64,000 nucleotides of DNA, taken from assembly GCF_039534165.1 (NCBI RefSeq), contig NZ_BAAAUX010000020.1:186001-250000 (forward strand). The letters run 5' to 3'. Source of the stretch: Saccharopolyspora_D taberi. GTDB lineage: Bacteria > Actinomycetota > Actinomycetes > Mycobacteriales > Pseudonocardiaceae. Shown here piece by piece: positions 56,857 through 64,000 of this stretch. Position 1 is the first letter of the stretch. Each line of letters begins with the position of its first letter. Below the pieces are notes generated by a model. It ran no database searches, was not told the origin of the DNA, and saw nothing but the letters and a program-made list of their open reading frames with translations. The position numbers were made by a program, and so were the translations under genes.

Positions 56857-58148
56857 CGTGCCGCTCCTACCAGTGCGGACTCTTGGTTCTTCTCACACAG
56901 CGCGAGGAACTCCTCGCGGAAGTACTTGATGCCGCTGGTGATCGGGCTGACCGCGCCGTCGCCGAGCGCGCAGAACGAGCGGCCGAAGATGTTGTCGCAG
57001 ACGTCGAGCAGGGTGTCGATGTCCTCCTCGGTGCCCCGGCCCTCGACCATCCGCTCCAGCACCTGCGCCAGCCAGTACGTGCCCTCCCGGCACGGGGTGC
57101 ACTTGCCGCAGGACTCGTGCTCGTAGAACTGGGTCCACTTCATGACCGCCCACGGCACCGAGACGGTCTCGTTGAAGATCATCACCGCCGTGGTGCCGAG
57201 CAGCGAGCCCGCCTCGGCCGCGCCCTCGAAGTCCAGCGGCACGTCCAGGTGCTCGGCGGTGAACAGCGGCGTCGACGAGCCGCCCGGCGTCCAGAACTTC
57301 AGCGGGATGCCGTCCTTCATGCCGCCCGCCAGCTCCAGCAGCTCCCGCAGCGTGGTGCCCATCGGCGCCTCGTACTGGCCGGGCCGCTCGACGTGCCCGG
57401 ACAGCGAGAAGATCTTCGGTCCCGGCGACTTCTCCCGGCCCATCGTGCGGAACCAGTCCGAACCGCCGTTGACGATGAACGGCACCGACGCGATCGTCTC
57501 GACGTTGTTCACCGTCGTCGGGCAGGCGTAGAGACCGGCGGCGGCCGGGAACGGCGGCTTGAGCCTCGGCTGGCCGCGCTTGCCCTCCAGCGAGTCGAGC
57601 AGCGCGGTCTCCTCACCGCAGATGTAGGCGCCCGCCCCGGCGTGCACGACGATGTCGAGGTCGAAGCCCGAGCCCAGGATGTCCTTGCCGAGGTAGCCCG
57701 CCGCGTAGGCCTCGCGGACCGCGTTCTGCAGGCGGCGGATCGGGTGCAGGGCCTCGCCGCGCACGTAGATCATGCAGTTGTTCGCGCGCATCGCGTAGCT
57801 GGCGATCACGCAGCCCTCGATCAGCGAGTGCGGGTCGGCCATCATCAGCGGGATGTCCTTGCAGGTGCCCGGCTCGCCCTCGTCGGCGTTGATGACCAGG
57901 TAGTGCGGCTTGACCGGTTCCTTGGGCATGAAGCTCCACTTCACGCCCGCCGGGAAACCCGCACCGCCGCGACCGCGCAGCCCGGCCGACTTGACCAGCT
58001 CGATCAGCTGGTCGGGCTCGGCCCGGAGCGCCTTGCGCAGCGCGGTGTAGCCCTCCAGCCGCTCGTAGGTCTCCAGCGTCCAGGAGTTCGGCGACAGCCA
58101 CCGCTTCGTCAGCACCGGTGTCAGCGGACTGGGCTTCGGTTCGGTCAT
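56853..58148 (-). CDS. nuoF: NADH-quinone oxidoreductase subunit F
   Basis: A 431-residue subunit that binds NADH and FMN (GLRGRGGAGFPAGVKW, residues about 57-71; AGAYICGEETALLDSLEG) and a 4Fe-4S cluster (ESCGKCTPCREGTYW with a later Cys). The start is ATG 58148, chosen over a GTG six bases upstream because GAGGGG is at a good distance from it. It is ten bases downstream of the nuoE stop. Confidence 0.97.
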   Translation of the reverse strand: MTEPKPSPLTPVLTKRWLSPNSWTLETYERLEGYTALRKALRAEPDQLIELVKSAGLRGRGGAGFPAGVKWSFMPKEPVKPHYLVINADEGEPGTCKDIPLMMADPHSLIEGCVIASYAMRANNCMIYVRGEALHPIRRLQNAVREAYAAGYLGKDILGSGFDLDIVVHAGAGAYICGEETALLDSLEGKRGQPRLKPPFPAAAGLYACPTTVNNVETIASVPFIVNGGSDWFRTMGREKSPGPKIFSLSGHVERPGQYEAPMGTTLRELLELAGGMKDGIPLKFWTPGGSSTPLFTAEHLDVPLDFEGAAEAGSLLGTTAVMIFNETVSVPWAVMKWTQFYEHESCGKCTPCREGTYWLAQVLERMVEGRGTEEDIDTLLDVCDNIFGRSFCALGDGAVSPITSGIKYFREEFLALCEKNQESALVGAAR

Positions 58149-58157
58149 GGCCACCCC

Positions 58158-58883
58158 TCACTTCTTGTCCGGAAGCGGCGGAATCTCCGCGTCGTCGGGC
58201 ATCGCCGGAGCGGTCCAGCTCCGCTCCTGCGCGATCCGCGCCCCGCGCAGCGTCTCGTCCGCCGCCGACGGACCGTCCACTGTGTCCTCGAGCGTCCCGC
58301 CCGGCCGGTCGAAGAAACCGGCCAGCTGGCGCTCGGCGCCCCGGAAGTCCGACAGCGGAGCGCCGCGCGTCGGAGCGGGCTTCTCCCCGCGCTGCAACGA
58401 CTTCACCAGCTCCAGCGCCTTCTCGGGGGTCTGGTTGTCGTAGTACTCGTAGTTGACCTGGAGGACCGGCCCGAGGTCGCAGGCCGCGAGGCACTCCGCG
58501 TGCTCCAGCGTCAGCGAGCCCTCCTCGCCCGGGGCGCCCGCGGTCTCGTCGTGCCCGACGCCGAGGTGGTCGCTGAGCGTCTTGTAGATCGCGTCGCCGC
58601 CCAGCGCCGCGCACAGCGTGTTCGTGCAGACGCTGACCAGGTGCTGGCCGCAGGGCCTGCGCTTGTACATCGTGTAGAACGTGACGACCGCGCTGACCTC
58701 GGCGGTCGAGAGGTTCAGCTGCTCCGCGCAGAACTCGATGCCCGCGTTGCTGACGTGCCCCTCCACCGACTGCACCAGGTGCAGCATCGGCAGCAGCGCG
58801 GAGCGGGACTCCGGGTAGCGGCCGATGATCTGCTTGGCGTCGGTCCGCACATCCTCGCCGAAGGGGGTCGTGTCGTCGCTCAT
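58158..58883 (-). CDS. nuoE: NADH-quinone oxidoreductase subunit E
   Basis: A 241-residue 2Fe-2S subunit: C86 and C91 (CTNTLC), C131 and C135 (CLAAC). A tail of about 80 residues beyond the thioredoxin-like domain (APTRGAPLSDFRGAERQ) is longer than in E. coli. ATG 58883 overlaps the nuoD stop (ATGA). It hands electrons from the FMN of NuoF onward or to a side site. Confidence 0.96.
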   Translation of the reverse strand: MSDDTTPFGEDVRTDAKQIIGRYPESRSALLPMLHLVQSVEGHVSNAGIEFCAEQLNLSTAEVSAVVTFYTMYKRRPCGQHLVSVCTNTLCAALGGDAIYKTLSDHLGVGHDETAGAPGEEGSLTLEHAECLAACDLGPVLQVNYEYYDNQTPEKALELVKSLQRGEKPAPTRGAPLSDFRGAERQLAGFFDRPGGTLEDTVDGPSAADETLRGARIAQERSWTAPAMPDDAEIPPLPDKK

Positions 58884-60205
58884 CGGTCCACCCCGCCCAT
58901 CACCGGGTCGATGGAGGCCACCGACGCGATCGCGTCGGCGACCAGCCCGCCCTCGACCATCGCGGGCATCGCCTGCAGGTTCACGAAGCTGGGTTCCCGG
59001 ACGTGCACCCGCATCGGCCGGGTGCCGCCGTCGGAGACCACGTGGTAACCGAGCTCGCCGCGCGGCGATTCGATCGGCGAGTACACCTGGCCCGGCGGCA
59101 CGTCGAAGCCCTCGGTCACCAGCTTGAAGTGGTGGATCAGCGACTCCATCGACTGACCCATGATCTTGCGGACGTGCTCCAGCGAGTTGCCCATGCCGTC
59201 CGGCCCGATGGTCAGCTTGGCGGGCCAGGCGATCTTGGCGTCCTCGACCATCACCGGGCCCGGCTCGAATCTGTCCACGCACTGCCGGATGATCCGCAGC
59301 GACTGGTGGATCTCCTCCAGCCGCAGCAGGTACCGGGCGAAGCAGTCGGCGTCGGTGCTGGTCGGCACCTCGAACTCGTACTCCTCGTAGCCGCAGTACG
59401 GCTGGATCTTGCGCAGGTCCCAGGCGAGCCCGGCCGAGCGCAGCAGCGGGCCGGTGATGCCGAGCTGGAGGCAGCCGTCCAGCGGCAGGTAGCCGACGTC
59501 CTTGAGCCGCTGCTTCCAGATCGGCTGGCCGGTGAACAGCTTGTCGTAGGCCGGGAGCCGGGAGTCCATCACCTTGATGAAGTCCAGGACCTTCTCCTGG
59601 AAGCCCTCCGGCAGGTCCTGCGCGACCCCGCCGGGCCGGATGAACGCGTGGTTCATCCGCAGCCCGGTCAGGAACTCCAGCAGGTGCAGGACCTCCTCGC
59701 GCTCGCGGAAGCCGTAGGTCATGCCGGTGGTCGCGCCCAGCTCCATCGCGCCGGTCGCGAGGAAGACCAGGTGCGAGGAGATCCGGTTCAGCTCCATCAG
59801 CAGCACCCGGNNNNNNNNNNNNNNNNNNNNNNNNNNNNNNNNNNNNNNNNNNNNNNNNNNNNAGTACGCGGCCTCGTTGTGCAGCGGGGCGAGGTAGTCC
59901 ATGCGGGTCACGAACGTGACGCCCTGGGTCCAGGTGCGGTACTCGACGTTCTTCTCGATCCCGGTGTGCAGGTAGCCGATCACCGACCGGGCCTTGGTGA
60001 CGGTCTCGCCCTCCAGCTCCAGCACCAGCCGCAGCACGCCGTGCGTGGACGGGTGCTGCGGGCCGAGGTTGATGACGACCCGCTCCTCACCGGCGGTCTC
60101 GCCGATGAACTCGTCCCAGTCCCCGCCGGTGACCGTGTAGACCCGGCCCTCGGTGGTCTCCCTGGCGGACGCCGCGTACGGGTCGACCAGTGGTTCGGTA
60201 CTCAT
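58880..60205 (-). CDS. nuoD: NADH-quinone oxidoreductase subunit D (with internal N gap)
   Basis: About 441 residues as assembled, 49-kDa type. GPQHPSTHGVLRLVLELEGE and VRPGGVAQDLP-like text (FIRPGGVAQDLP) with DLRKIQPYCGY are present. 52 N lie at 59811-59862 inside the gene; the frame is the same on both sides. The start is ATG 60205, with GAAGGGG 8 bases upstream. Forms the quinone pocket with NuoB and NuoH. Confidence 0.93.
   Translation of the reverse strand: MSTEPLVDPYAASARETTEGRVYTVTGGDWDEFIGETAGEERVVINLGPQHPSTHGVLRLVLELEGETVTKARSVIGYLHTGIEKNVEYRTWTQGVTFVTRMDYLAPLHNEAAYXXXXXXXXXXXXXXXXXXRVLLMELNRISSHLVFLATGAMELGATTGMTYGFREREEVLHLLEFLTGLRMNHAFIRPGGVAQDLPEGFQEKVLDFIKVMDSRLPAYDKLFTGQPIWKQRLKDVGYLPLDGCLQLGITGPLLRSAGLAWDLRKIQPYCGYEEYEFEVPTSTDADCFARYLLRLEEIHQSLRIIRQCVDRFEPGPVMVEDAKIAWPAKLTIGPDGMGNSLEHVRKIMGQSMESLIHHFKLVTEGFDVPPGQVYSPIESPRGELGYHVVSDGGTRPMRVHVREPSFVNLQAMPAMVEGGLVADAIASVASIDPVMGGVDR
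59811..59862. other. assembly gap (52 N) inside nuoD
   Basis: The flanking codons read T-N-N after Tyr, which fits Cys, and N-N-C before Arg, which fits Ile. These agree with the YC...I-RVL pattern of NuoD. The N count gives 18 codons; from memory of the family about 21 are expected, so the gap length may be short by about 9 bases. Confidence 0.9.
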
Positions 60206-60233
60206 CTCCAGCACCCCTTCGCTGCGGCCCGGC

Positions 60234-60983
60234 TCACGAGTAGGCCCTGCGCTGATCGGGCGGGGGGATCTCGGCGCCCTTGTACTCCACCGGAATCCCG
60301 CCCAGCGGGTAGTCCTTGCGCTGCGGATGCCCGTCCCAGTCGTCGGGCATCAGGATCCGGGTCAGCGCGGGGTGTCCGTCGTAGACGATGCCGAACATGT
60401 CCCACGCCTCCCGCTCCTGGAAGTCGGCGGTCGGGTAGACCTCGACGACGGAGGGGACATGAGGATCGTCGACGTCCAACGCCACCTCGACCCGGATCCG
60501 GCGGCGGTACGTCATCGATGTCAGGTGGTAGACCGAGTGCAGCCGCTGCGGCACCTCGGTGCCGTAGTCCACACCGGACACCGAGCTGCACAGCTCGAAC
60601 CGCAGCGCCGGGTCGTCGCGCAGCGAGCGGCAGGTCTCCAGCAGGTGGTCGCGGTGGACGTAGAAGGTGATCTCGCCGCGGTCGACGGTCACCTGCTGCA
60701 CCGCGTCGGCCGGAACGTCCTTGGCGCGCAACGACTCCAGCAGCGCGTCGGCGACGTCGTCGAACCAGCCGCCGTAGGGCCGCTCGGCCGGGGGCGGGAC
60801 GTAGGCGGGCAGCCGCAGGCCGCCGAAGCCGGAGGTGTCGCCGCTGCCGCGGACGCCGAACATGCCCTGCCGGGCCCGGCCCGCGACGACCTCCGCGCCG
60901 CCCGCGGCCGGCACCAGGCCGCCGGGCCGTTCCGCGCTGGAGCCCGGCTCGCCGGGGTCCGGAGTGGTCTGGTTCTGGGTCAT
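60234..60983 (-). CDS. nuoC: NADH-quinone oxidoreductase subunit C
   Basis: A 249-residue protein of the 30-kDa type: core RIRVEVALDVDDPHVPSVVEVYPTADFQEREAWDMFGIVYDGHP and a tail WDGHPQRKDYPLGG. The first 60 residues are a Gly/Pro-rich extension. ATG 60983 has AGGTGAG upstream and lies five bases after the nuoB stop. Confidence 0.95.
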   Translation of the reverse strand: MTQNQTTPDPGEPGSSAERPGGLVPAAGGAEVVAGRARQGMFGVRGSGDTSGFGGLRLPAYVPPPAERPYGGWFDDVADALLESLRAKDVPADAVQQVTVDRGEITFYVHRDHLLETCRSLRDDPALRFELCSSVSGVDYGTEVPQRLHSVYHLTSMTYRRRIRVEVALDVDDPHVPSVVEVYPTADFQEREAWDMFGIVYDGHPALTRILMPDDWDGHPQRKDYPLGGIPVEYKGAEIPPPDQRRAYS

Positions 60984-60988
60984 CGGAC

Positions 60989-61666
60989 TCACCTGCCCGC
61001 GCCGAGTTCTTCGAAGTTCTTCTCGCCGGTCTTCCGGCCTTCCAGCGCCACCGAGCCGCCGCCCATCTCGCGCCGCTGCGCGGCCTGCTGGCGTTCGGCG
61101 CGCTTGCGCTGCGAGCGGTTCTTCGGCGCGTAGCGCTCGGAGGAGGGCACCAGCTCGGTGCGGGCGCCGCTCTCGGCGCGCAGCGCGGCCCGCTTCGCGT
61201 TGATCGGCTCGTCCATGATCTTGGCGTGCAGCTTGAGGATCGCGTCGAGCAGCATCTCCGGCCGCGGCGGGCAGCCCGGCAGGTACATGTCCACCGGGAC
61301 GACGTGGTCCACGCCCTGCACGACGGCGTAGTTGTTGAACATGCCGCCGGTCGAGGCGCACACGCCCATCGCCAGCACCCAGCGCGGCTCGGGCATCTGG
61401 TCGTAGATCTGGCGCAGGACCGGGGCCATCTTGTTGGTCACCCGGCCCGCGACGATCATCAGGTCGGCCTGCCGCGGAGTGGCCGAGAAGCGCTCCATGC
61501 CGAACCGGGCGATGTCGTAGCGGGAACCGCCGACGGTCATCATCTCGATCGCGCAGCACGCCAACCCGAAGGTCGCCGGCCACATGGAAGTCTTCCGGGT
61601 CCAGTTGACGAGTTTCTCCACGTTGGCCAACAGGATGCCGTTCGGCAGCTTTGCTTCCAGCCCCAT
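60989..61666 (-). CDS. nuoB: NADH-quinone oxidoreductase subunit B
   Basis: A 225-residue subunit. The N2 cluster cysteines are C37 and C38 (GLACCAIEMM), C103 (GVCASTGG) and C132 (PGCPPRPE). The basic tail of about 55 residues (NRSQRKRAERQQ) is typical of actinobacteria. ATG 61666, with AAGGAG upstream. Confidence 0.97.
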   Translation of the reverse strand: MGLEAKLPNGILLANVEKLVNWTRKTSMWPATFGLACCAIEMMTVGGSRYDIARFGMERFSATPRQADLMIVAGRVTNKMAPVLRQIYDQMPEPRWVLAMGVCASTGGMFNNYAVVQGVDHVVPVDMYLPGCPPRPEMLLDAILKLHAKIMDEPINAKRAALRAESGARTELVPSSERYAPKNRSQRKRAERQQAAQRREMGGGSVALEGRKTGEKNFEELGAGR

Positions 61667-61695
61667 CTCCGGCACTCCTTCCCGCGTCGCTGCGG

Positions 61696-62061
61696 CTAGT
61701 TCCAGTCCAGTCCGCCGCGCCGCCACACGTAGACGTAGGCGAACCCGACGGTGGCGATGAACAACACGATCTCGACCACGCCGAACAGGCCGAGGGCGTC
61801 CGCGGAGACCGCGAACGGGTAGAGGAAGACCATCTCGATGTCGAAGAGGATGAACAGCATCGCCGTCAGGTAGTAGGCGACGGGCATCCGGCCGCCGCCG
61901 ATGACGGGCTGCGGCGAGGGTTCGATGCCGCACTCGTAGGCGTCGAGCTTGGCCTTGTTGTACCGGCGGGGACCGACCAGGGGGGCGATCGCCACGGAGA
62001 ACACCGCGAAGCCCAGCGCCAACGCGAACATCAGCACCAAGGGGATGTAGGGATCAAGCAC
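61696..62061 (-). CDS. nuoA: NADH-quinone oxidoreductase subunit A
   Basis: A 121-residue protein with three helices (YIPLVLMFALALGFAVFSV, YYLTAMLFILFDIEMVFLYPF, VEIVLFIATVGFAYVYVW) and the loop KLDAYECGIEP. The conserved Asp/Glu of DIEMVF are present. GTG start at 62061 with GGAGGG upstream; upstream text in the same frame is not coding. It is the first gene of the nuo operon. Confidence 0.95.
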   Translation of the reverse strand: MLDPYIPLVLMFALALGFAVFSVAIAPLVGPRRYNKAKLDAYECGIEPSPQPVIGGGRMPVAYYLTAMLFILFDIEMVFLYPFAVSADALGLFGVVEIVLFIATVGFAYVYVWRRGGLDWN

Positions 62062-62153
62062 CTGCGCTGCCCTCCTTCGGTGGCCCCCGCCGAGACCGAA
62101 ATCACGTTCACGGCTTGTAGTTGCGCACTCTATGCGGTCGGCCGTGCCGGTTC

Positions 62154-62172
62154 CGTAGTGAGGCGAACCTAA
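62154..62172 (-). promoter_or_regulatory. candidate DtxR/IdeR iron-box upstream of nuoA
   Basis: On the minus strand the 19 bases TTAGGTTCGCCTCACTACG match the IdeR consensus TTAGGTTAGSCTAACCTAA at about 13 of 19 positions, with a full left half-site TTAGGTT. It overlaps a possible -10 (TAAAGT, 62171-62176) and lies about 93 bases before nuoA. TTCCC-N10-GGGAA (62182-62201) is next to it. The right half is poor, so this is only a candidate. Confidence 0.35.
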
Positions 62173-62222
62173 CTTTATGACTTCCCACACATCGCAGGGA
62201 ACATCTGACCAGACTCGCGCCG

Positions 62223-63521
62223 TCAGGCGCTAGGGGTGAGGCGAGTAGTGGCGCTGATCACACGGTCCATGGCGTCACCGTCCTTCGCGTCGTAGAGATT
62301 TGCCAGCAGTTTCAACACGAATCGCATCAGGGTCGTCCTAGGCAGACCGTGCTTGGTGGCCATCCGCATCACCGTGGGATTGCCAATCAACTTGCTGAAG
62401 ATGTTGCCCATCCGGAAGTAGCCGCCCATCGCCTCGGACACCGCCGAGGGGTACCGGCCGAGCGCCCGCTCCCGGGACGGCCCGGCGGGCCGGGACAGCG
62501 CGTGCACCACGCACTCGGCGGCCAGCCGCGCGGATTCCATGGCGTAGGCGATGCCCTCGCCGTTGAACGGGTTGACCATCCCGCCCGCGTCGCCGACCAG
62601 CAGCAGCCCGTCGCGGTAGTGCGGGACCCGGTTGAAGCCCATCGGCAGCGCGGCGCCGCCGATCTTGCCGGTGGCGTTGGGCTCGCGGAATCCCCACTCC
62701 TCCGGGGTCCCGTCGAGCCAGGACCGCAGCAGCTGCCGGTAGTCGGTCTTGCCGTAGGCCTTGGACGTCGACAGGACGCCGAGACCCACGTTGACGGTGC
62801 CGTCGCCCATGCCGAAGATCCAGCCGTAACCGGGCATCAGGACGGGGTTGGCCGGGTTCGAGCGGTCCCACAGCTCAAGGTGCGACTCCAGGAAGTCGTC
62901 CTTGGTGCGCGGGCTGTCGTAGTAGCGGCGGACGGCCACGCCCATCGGGCGGTCGTCGCGCTTCTCGATGCCCATCGACAGCGCCAGCCGGGCCGACACC
63001 CCGTCGCAGCCGAGCACGAGCGGCGCCCGGTAGGTGACCGGAACGCGTTCCTTCCCGGTCTTGGCCTCGACGCCGGTGATGCGTCCGGTCCGCTCATCGG
63101 TCACTGCTCCGGTGACCGTGGTGGCCTCGACCATCCGGGCGCCCGCGCGCTGGGCGGCGCGGGCGAGCATGTCGTCGAAGTCGTTGCGCGGACGGACCAC
63201 GCCGTAGGGCGGGAAGTCGGCCAGGCTCGGCCAGTCCAGCTCGACGGTCACGCCGCCGCCGACCACCCGCAGGCCGCGGTTGTGCAGCCAGCCCGCCTCC
63301 TCGCGGGTGTCGATGCCGAGGTCGACGAGCTGCTTGACGCCTCTGGGCGTGATGCCGTCCCCGCAGACCTTCTCGCGCGGGAAGGTGCTCTTCTCCAGTA
63401 GCAGGACGTCCAGGCCCGCGCGGGCCAGGTACGTCGCGGCCGTCGAGCCGGCCGGACCGGCACCGACGACGATGACGTCGGCGTCGTCGTTCGGCCCGCG
63501 GCGGCTGGTGGCGCTCGTCAT
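62223..63521 (-). CDS. menJ: geranylgeranyl reductase family flavoprotein, MenJ-like
   Basis: A 432-residue flavoprotein of the geranylgeranyl-reductase family: FAD motif DVIVVGAGPAGSTAATYLARAG (near residue 15), CGDGITPRGVKQL, VLGCDGVSARL and LLLVGDAGGMVNPFNGEGIAYAMES (second FAD motif). It resembles M. tuberculosis Rv0561c (MenJ), which saturates one isoprene unit of menaquinone. ATG 63521, with TAGGAG upstream. It lies upstream of the nuo operon on the same strand. Confidence 0.88.
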   Translation of the reverse strand: MTSATSRRGPNDDADVIVVGAGPAGSTAATYLARAGLDVLLLEKSTFPREKVCGDGITPRGVKQLVDLGIDTREEAGWLHNRGLRVVGGGVTVELDWPSLADFPPYGVVRPRNDFDDMLARAAQRAGARMVEATTVTGAVTDERTGRITGVEAKTGKERVPVTYRAPLVLGCDGVSARLALSMGIEKRDDRPMGVAVRRYYDSPRTKDDFLESHLELWDRSNPANPVLMPGYGWIFGMGDGTVNVGLGVLSTSKAYGKTDYRQLLRSWLDGTPEEWGFREPNATGKIGGAALPMGFNRVPHYRDGLLLVGDAGGMVNPFNGEGIAYAMESARLAAECVVHALSRPAGPSRERALGRYPSAVSEAMGGYFRMGNIFSKLIGNPTVMRMATKHGLPRTTLMRFVLKLLANLYDAKDGDAMDRVISATTRLTPSA

Positions 63522-63556
63522 GACACTCCTATTGCTCAGACTCCCCGAACCCGCTT

Positions 63557-63570
63557 GTGAACGAGTTCAC
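63557..63570. promoter_or_regulatory. 14-bp palindrome downstream of the menJ promoter
   Basis: GTGAAC-GA-GTTCAC, a perfect palindrome of TetR/GntR type, just downstream of the expected menJ start (about +3 to +16). It is 36 bases before the ATG. Confidence 0.5.
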
Positions 63571-63579
63571 TAATTCCCG

Positions 63580-63608
63580 AGTCTAAGCCGCGACCAGCCC
63601 GCGATCGA
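63580..63608 (-). promoter_or_regulatory. candidate sigma70-type promoter for menJ
   Basis: TCGATC, a 17-nt spacer and TAGACT on the minus strand, the same -10 as in the rpoB promoter. The expected start is near 63573. Confidence 0.5.
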
Positions 63609-63658
63609 GCCCGCGAAATAGGCCGCCCGGGTGACTATCGCCGCAGGTGAACACAGCT

Positions 63659-63676
63659 GTCGGCCGACCGGCCGAC
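63659..63676. other. 18-bp palindrome after the menG-like gene
   Basis: GTCGGCCG-AC-CGGCCGAC, 65 bases after the menG-type stop. Could form a hairpin, perhaps a terminator; no T run. Confidence 0.4.
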
Positions 63677-63741
63677 GGAGGCGGCGGTGCCTGCGGGGGC
63701 CGGCTTCGCCCGTTGGGGCGCTCCGGCGTCCGGCCGTCCGC

Positions 63742-64000
63742 TCACGCGCCGGGCTTGAAGGCCCGGTGCACGGCGACGGCACCGCTGGTCAGGTTGCGCC
63801 ACGCGACGCGCTCCCAGCCCGCCTCGCCGATCTTGCCAGCCAGGGCGCGCTGGTCGGGCCACTCGCGGATGGACTCCGCGAGGTAGGTGTAGGCCTCCGG
63901 GTTGGAGGCCACGGTGCCCGCGACCAGCGGCAGGATCCGCATCACGTAGAGCATGTACAGCGAGCGGAACGGCTGCCAGGTCGGCGTGGAGAACTCGCAG
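63742..64000 (-). CDS. menG: demethylmenaquinone methyltransferase, C-terminal part (MenG/UbiE type)
   Basis: About 86 codons at the right edge; the start is outside. The text CEFSTPTWQPFRSLYMLYVMRILPLVAG.. to ..RVAWRNLTSGAVAVHRAFKPGA is the C-terminal end of the UbiE/MenG methyltransferase family: EFS.P, then the helix around YTYLAESIREWPDQ, and NLTSGAVAVHRA. It would methylate demethylmenaquinone. It is upstream of menJ on the same strand. Confidence 0.88.
   Translation of the reverse strand, partial: CEFSTPTWQPFRSLYMLYVMRILPLVAGTVASNPEAYTYLAESIREWPDQRALAGKIGEAGWERVAWRNLTSGAVAVHRAFKPGA

Overview
The window is high-GC actinobacterial DNA. GTG and TTG starts are frequent, Shine-Dalgarno sites are GGAGG-like, and codon third positions are G/C-biased. 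Gene content and order (rpoBC, rplJL, rplKA, nusG, secE, tRNA-Trp; htpX and a GrcC-type prenyl synthase; a 14-gene nuo operon; menJ/menG-type genes) point to Actinomycetales, most likely Pseudonocardiaceae (a Saccharopolyspora-like organism). The genus is an inference. It is a draft scaffold with N runs at 41111-41170 and 59811-59862, so indels and joins need caution.

Layout. 1-2280: an alpha/beta hydrolase (cut by the window edge), a small coiled-coil protein and a GlxA-type AraC regulator. 2327-10112: rpoC and rpoB on the minus strand, with a strong terminator and a sigma70-like promoter. 10814-14020: a lone plus-strand TPR-CHAT protein whose CHAT catalytic dyad appears lost. 14036-25318: a complete mce lipid-transport operon on the minus strand (ATPase, two YrbE permeases, MceA-F, two Mce-associated proteins). 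Most of its genes are joined by 1-4 nt stop/start overlaps. 25598-30773: rplL, rplJ with an L10-type leader, a frameshifted membrane protein, rplA, rplK, nusG, secE and tRNA-Trp. 31027-33764: a class I aminotransferase, HadA/HadB-like dehydratases, rpmG, tRNA-Met and tRNA-Thr. 33847-40616: an EAL phosphodiesterase with degenerate GGDEF, an alpha/beta hydrolase-fold protein lacking its nucleophile, small leaderless-looking genes, tRNA-Tyr, yajQ and a glucose-1-phosphate thymidylyltransferase. 40835-43688: degenerate tandem repeats, an assembly gap, an inverted duplicate of a ddaH 3' end flanking htpX, intact ddaH, and a divergent Lrp regulator. 43690-45893: a sunset-domain-like membrane protein and a polyprenyl diphosphate synthase. 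45942-62061: nuoA-N. 62223-64000: MenJ-type reductase and the end of a MenG-type methyltransferase.

How the genes work together. Two housekeeping blocks dominate. The first is transcription and translation: RNA polymerase beta/beta', NusG, SecE, L1, L10, L11, L7/L12, L33 and four tRNAs. The second is menaquinone-linked respiration: the polyprenyl synthase supplies the quinone side chain, MenG methylates the head, MenJ saturates the tail, and NDH-1 reduces the product. The mce operon lies between rplL and rpoB, the place where mycobacteria keep only the orphan ATPase mkl.

The most unusual observations are the CHAT protein with both catalytic positions changed, a 74-bp tandem duplication between nuoL and nuoM that makes two overlapping mini-ORFs coupled to nuoM, the inverted ddaH fragment beside an assembly gap, and a candidate iron-box upstream of nuoA. 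I did not find a clear multi-gene system of a wholly unknown type.
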